This document shows, one piece after another, positions 27,468-30,142 of a stretch of DNA of 30,142 bases. Under the pieces are notes generated by a model. It did not search any database and was not told where the DNA came from. It saw only the letters and a program-made list of their open reading frames with translations. The number at the start of each line of letters is the position of its first letter. Within the stretch, counting starts at the first letter, position 1. The translations under genes were made by a program, and so were the position numbers. The stretch is from positions 1-30,142 of the forward strand of contig JALRBE010000011.1 of the NCBI GenBank assembly GCA_023262335.1. Direction: 5' to 3'. The DNA is from Candidatus Saccharimonadia bacterium. Its GTDB lineage: Bacteria; Patescibacteriota; Saccharimonadia; Saccharimonadales; Saccharimonadaceae.

Positions 27468-28247
27468 ATGAACCGACGGTGGGCACCCTCTTCATACTCC
27501 GGCTTCACGATCGTCGAACTGTTGATCGTCATCGTGGTCATCGGCATCCTGGCCGCTATCGTCATCGTCGCCTTCAACGGCATCCAGCGGCAAGCCACCG
27601 AATCGGCCGCCAAAACCAGCCTGCAAGGGGCAGGGAAGGTGATGGAAATCGCCAAGACATCAACAGGCTCGTACCCGACCGCGCTACCAGCGTCAATACG
27701 CTCGTCCGACCAGCTCACGTTGTCGCTCGTGGCATCGACGCTGCCATATTACCCGGGCGTCAACCCCGTACAAAACGGCGTGCTGCTTTCGGAAATCTGC
27801 CAAGACCTCGTAGACGAGGGCCTTGGCAACGGCCTTAACGGCGGCAATGCCACCGACGAGTACATAACCGGCTGCGGCAACTGGAACGCCGGCAGCATGC
27901 AGGTCACCGGGTGGACGTCGCGCACGTTCAGCACGCCTATCAGCGCCAGCGCGTTCGCCGACTACGCCGCCTCCATACCCAACTACGGCGGGTATCATCC
28001 CAACAGGCAATCGGTCGAGCGTAACTTTTACCTGCAATTGCAGTCGCGCCTGGTCGCGCAGGGCGGCTCGTTCCCCGTGACGACCTTCTGGGACTACTGG
28101 GCGGCGCCGGGCAACGGCGGCATTCCCGTGCAAAACCTGCCGACCGCCGCGCCAAGCGGCAGCACGTACTGCATTCAAGCGGTCGCGCGCGACAATTCGA
28201 CCTGGAGCGTCCGCCCCAGTGGCGTCATTACCTCGGGTGCTTGCTAA
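27468..28247 (+). CDS. Type IV prepilin-like protein
   Basis: This 259-residue protein has a short basic leader, the prepilin-peptidase/N-methylation motif SGFTIVELL and the long hydrophobic helix LLIVIVVIGILAAIVIVAF, so it should be cut after Gly and assembled at the membrane into a pilus or pseudopilus. The globular part has several Cys residues (EIC, TGCGN, TYCIQA, GAC-end) that could pair as disulfides outside the cell. ATG 27468 is chosen because a -10 box ends six bases before it. No other pilus genes are in view. It may serve in adhesion, host contact or DNA uptake alongside dprA. Confidence 0.92.
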   Translation: MNRRWAPSSYSGFTIVELLIVIVVIGILAAIVIVAFNGIQRQATESAAKTSLQGAGKVMEIAKTSTGSYPTALPASIRSSDQLTLSLVASTLPYYPGVNPVQNGVLLSEICQDLVDEGLGNGLNGGNATDEYITGCGNWNAGSMQVTGWTSRTFSTPISASAFADYAASIPNYGGYHPNRQSVERNFYLQLQSRLVAQGGSFPVTTFWDYWAAPGNGGIPVQNLPTAAPSGSTYCIQAVARDNSTWSVRPSGVITSGAC

Positions 28248-28388
28248 GCATAAGCATTTACAACGCATACCATTTCTTGCCACCTCTGTATAGGCATAAG
28301 GGCACAATAAATCAGAATAAAAAGCCCAAAAACACTGTTTACGAAGCCCGTCTATTTCATGCTATAATTGAATTAGATAAAAAAATGT
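28248..28388. other. AT-rich gap without a gene
   Basis: This low-GC stretch separates the prepilin gene from the next promoter. A TATAAT at 28363-28368 has no good -35. No convincing ORF with a ribosome site is seen. Confidence 0.5.
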
Positions 28389-28443
28389 TTGACATTATGG
28401 AAAATATGTTTTATAGTGGATGACAATATTCAATAATAATATT
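28389..28443 (+). promoter_or_regulatory. Promoter and 5' hairpin of the sigma4/HARE gene
   Basis: TTGACA (28389-28394), a 17-bp spacer and TATAGT (28412-28417) predict a start near 28424, where AATATT/AATATT (28425-28443) can form a hairpin. Confidence 0.82.
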
Positions 28444-28478
28444 CCAATAGCTGAGGTGAGGCAGAGAGGACAACCCGT

Positions 28479-29537
28479 ATGAGCCAAGTACAGGCAGCCA
28501 CCGCGAACGAAAAAACGACCCTTGACATCGATGGTGCCATCGAAGCGATTTTGAGCGCGATCGAACAGGAACGAGAACGTGAAATCGTGACCCGCCGTTT
28601 TGGTCTGTATGACCGCAAAGAAACGCTCGAACAGATCGGTGAATTGCTTGGCATCACCCGCGAACGCGTCCGCCAGCTCGAAAAGGCAATTCTTATCCGC
28701 CTTAAGATCGCCGGCGAAGAAGGCCGAATCCCTGCCATTCAAGACGTCGAAAAGGTCATCGTCCGCGAACTGAGCGAAATGGGCCGCCTCGCGACCGTCG
28801 CCGATTTGACCGACGTATTGCTCGGCGACAAAGCGACCCCGCTTGCCCGTGCTCGCGTCGCGTTCGCTGCCACCTTGGCACCACGCCTGACCGTCGTTGA
28901 CGAAAACGACAATTACAAGATTTCTGTCGGCATCGCTGAATACGGCGACGAAAAGAAACTCCGCGGCCAGATCGACGACGTCGTCAAAGCCGTCAAAGAG
29001 CACGGCGAGCCGCTCACCATCGAGCAGCTCCACGAAAAGCTTAGCTACGAGCACCCAGCACATGTGCGCGCGCTTGCCAGCGTCAGCAAGCACCTGAGCA
29101 ACCTCAAAGACATGTGGGGCCTTAACAAGTGGCCAACGGTCAACCCTAAGAACATCCGCGACAAGATTTACGTCATCCTGGCCGAAAACGGCAAGCCGAT
29201 GCACTTCAGCGAAATCGCCGACGCCATCAAAGACAGCAACTTCAGCCGCAAGAACGTCACCACGCAGGCGATTCATAACGAACTGATCAAAGACGGCCGC
29301 TTCGTGCTGATCGGCCGCGGTATTTACGCCCTCGACAGCTGGGGTTACAGCAAGGGTACTGTTGCCGATACTATCGCCGACATCCTTCGCAAGTCACCAG
29401 AACCGTTGCACCGCGACGAGATCGTCAAGCGCGTTCTGAAGAACCGCCAGGTCAAAGAAACGACCATCCTTTTGAATCTGCAGAGCAAGCCGCAGTTCAA
29501 GCGTGTCGCAAAAGCGACGTACGCGCTCGCTGAATAA
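28479..29537 (+). CDS. Sigma-70 region 4 / HARE-HTH transcription protein
   Basis: This 352-residue protein has an N-terminal sigma-70 region-4 helix-turn-helix (about 32-78: REIVTRRFGLYDRKETLEQ, then IGELLGITRERVRQLEKAIL). The centre is helical. A HARE-type winged helix follows around 245-290 (MHFSEIADAIKD, AIHNELIKDGRFVLIGRGIYALDSWGY), with a second possible one at the end. Sigma regions 2 and 3 are absent, so it cannot act as a full sigma factor. It may bind promoter -35 DNA or RNA polymerase like the Firmicutes delta subunit, which also carries a HARE domain. GAGAGGA precedes ATG 28479. Confidence 0.88.
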   Translation: MSQVQAATANEKTTLDIDGAIEAILSAIEQEREREIVTRRFGLYDRKETLEQIGELLGITRERVRQLEKAILIRLKIAGEEGRIPAIQDVEKVIVRELSEMGRLATVADLTDVLLGDKATPLARARVAFAATLAPRLTVVDENDNYKISVGIAEYGDEKKLRGQIDDVVKAVKEHGEPLTIEQLHEKLSYEHPAHVRALASVSKHLSNLKDMWGLNKWPTVNPKNIRDKIYVILAENGKPMHFSEIADAIKDSNFSRKNVTTQAIHNELIKDGRFVLIGRGIYALDSWGYSKGTVADTIADILRKSPEPLHRDEIVKRVLKNRQVKETTILLNLQSKPQFKRVAKATYALAE

Positions 29538-29555
29538 GCGATGACTCTCTCAGAG

Positions 29556-29577
29556 GACGCCCTGTAGGGCGTCTTTT
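29556..29577 (+). terminator. Intrinsic terminator of 28479-29537
   Basis: A GACGCCC/GGGCGTC stem with loop TGTA is followed by TTTT. Confidence 0.92.
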
Positions 29578-29579
29578 GT

Positions 29580-29960
29580 TGTGTGCTCTTTTGGTTTGAA
29601 GGACCAACCTGTCTGTTCTTGCGATTCCAAGAACCAAGAATCTTCTTTTCGGGCCGCCGAAAAGAATCAAAAGGCTCGTAACCCTGCAAAGCCGCCGCAC
29701 CGCCCACTTGCCGAACGGTGGTCGCTCGAGAACGCAAGCGGTCCAGAATAATGATTTCGGTTACGGATTCTGGACACTCTCTCGCGAATGACTCCGCCGC
29801 CACGGCAAGCGTTCGGTGCGGGGCTTCGCAGACGTCACGGTATTGATTGATGATTTATTCGCGGCTTTGCCGCGTCGCGAGCTTTCTTGCTTCTTCTTTG
29901 GCGCGGCAAAGTACGAAGAGCCTAGCTCTTGACAAACAATACGGTGCAAATAGCGTAGGA
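29580..29960. other. Noncoding stretch rich in inverted repeats
   Basis: No ORF here has a ribosome site or convincing protein pattern. Strong pairings include a 10-bp stem with a 4-base loop (29643-29652 with 29657-29666) and a 9-bp stem (29741-29749 with 29767-29775), plus several short CGCGGC/GCCGCG palindromes near 29860-29915. Translations are basic, low-complexity and unlike proteins. It could be an RNA gene, a remnant of a repeat element, or plain spacer. Confidence 0.5.
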
Positions 29961-29966
29961 CAAACT

Positions 29967-29994
29967 TTGTATAATGATTAATTTATGTTATAAT
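29967..29994 (+). promoter_or_regulatory. Promoter of the last gene
   Basis: TTGTAT (29967-29972), a 16-bp spacer and TATAAT (29989-29994). A second TATAAT at 29970-29975 lies in the same AT-rich run. Confidence 0.6.
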
Positions 29995-30028
29995 AATTTT
30001 AGGTAGACCATCCAACGTAAGGTAAGAA

Positions 30029-30142
30029 ATGGCAAAACGACAGATTGCCGGGTACTGCGCGACAGCACTCGCTACGGTAGCGATCGTGGCTGGCGGAGCG
30101 CTCGTCCTGCCCATCCAAGGAGCGTTCGATCAGGAGGCTTAC
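30029..30142 (+). CDS. Start of a probably exported protein (partial)
   Basis: ATG 30029, with AAGGTAAG upstream, opens a frame that runs off the window after 38 residues. The start is basic (MAKRQ) followed by a hydrophobic run (ATALATVAIVAGGALVLPI), consistent with a signal peptide or membrane anchor. The mature part is not visible, so no function can be given. Confidence 0.65.
   Translation, partial: MAKRQIAGYCATALATVAIVAGGALVLPIQGAFDQEAY

Noticed and set aside
28241..28423. 60-residue plus-strand ORF after the prepilin gene
   Set aside because: It overlaps the prepilin stop and the promoter of the sigma4/HARE gene, is AT-rich noncoding in character and has no ribosome site.
29345..29803. 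152-residue minus-strand ORF
   Set aside because: Its 3' half is antisense to the sigma4/HARE gene and passes through the terminator; the rest is low-complexity basic sequence without a ribosome site.
1..30142. CRISPR array, tRNA or rRNA genes, transposases
   Set aside because: No regularly spaced direct repeats, no tRNA T-loop/acceptor patterns, no rRNA-like sequence and no transposase or integrase motifs were seen.
1..30142. Alternative genetic code (TGA as glycine, as in Gracilibacteria)
   Set aside because: TGA ends many clearly bounded genes here (for example terD at 3175 and telA at 7034-7036), followed directly by terminators.

Overview
The window reads as bacterial chromosome with the standard genetic code (TGA is used as a stop throughout). 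Genes are GC-rich, while the intergenic promoter regions are very AT-rich. Many genes are small, each with its own sigma-70-like promoter and intrinsic terminator. The gene content (Ter stress proteins, a DprA with no obvious N-terminal extension, a topoisomerase I with C-terminal GRFGP-type repeats instead of zinc fingers, a sigma-region-4/HARE protein, a type IV prepilin) fits a small-genome lineage such as Candidatus Saccharibacteria/Patescibacteria. That placement is inference, not proof.

Region 1 (1-16.1 kb) is a large tellurite-resistance-type (Ter) stress island. It holds two paralogous HAD-family hydrolases, a TerC-like DUF475 membrane protein, a three-gene terD operon (5112 to 3175), a divergent telA operon (5319-7036), a large protein of unknown function (7205-8353), another canonical terD (9088-8498), a TerY-like von Willebrand A (VWA) protein (10002-9280) and a divergent TerD-like protein (10865-10179). 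It also holds a tightly coupled three-gene operon: MoxR-type AAA ATPase, beta-helix-like protein, and a protein combining a HELGH zinc-peptidase motif with a VWA domain (15231 to 10971). It ends with an odd TerD-like gene (15407-16069): its 5' end is fused to a ribosomal-protein-L34-like tail and closed by an in-frame TGA, yet the TerD frame resumes after it. The expected picture is calcium-binding TerD proteins, VWA/AAA chaperone-like machinery and membrane TerC acting together in envelope or metal/oxidative stress.

Region 2 (16.1-18.7 kb) is a run of minus-strand small membrane-protein genes arranged as repeated cassettes: promoter, structured leader, gene(s), hairpin. Three of the cassettes share a two-hairpin 5' leader whose stems differ in sequence but keep pairing.

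Region 3 (18.7-28.3 kb) contains a small unknown protein, a gene-free 0.5 kb stretch with strong RNA-structure signals including a possible pseudoknot, dprA (natural transformation), topA, many small proteins of unknown function (some only 32-53 residues) and a type IV prepilin.

Region 4 (28.3-30.1 kb) has the sigma4/HARE transcription protein, about 0.4 kb of hairpin-rich noncoding DNA, and the start of a probably exported protein.

Two cross-cutting patterns stand out. At most promoters the predicted transcription start lies at or next to the base of a hairpin, as if mRNAs were routinely capped with a 5' stem-loop. By contrast moxR, dprA and the prepilin gene appear leaderless.
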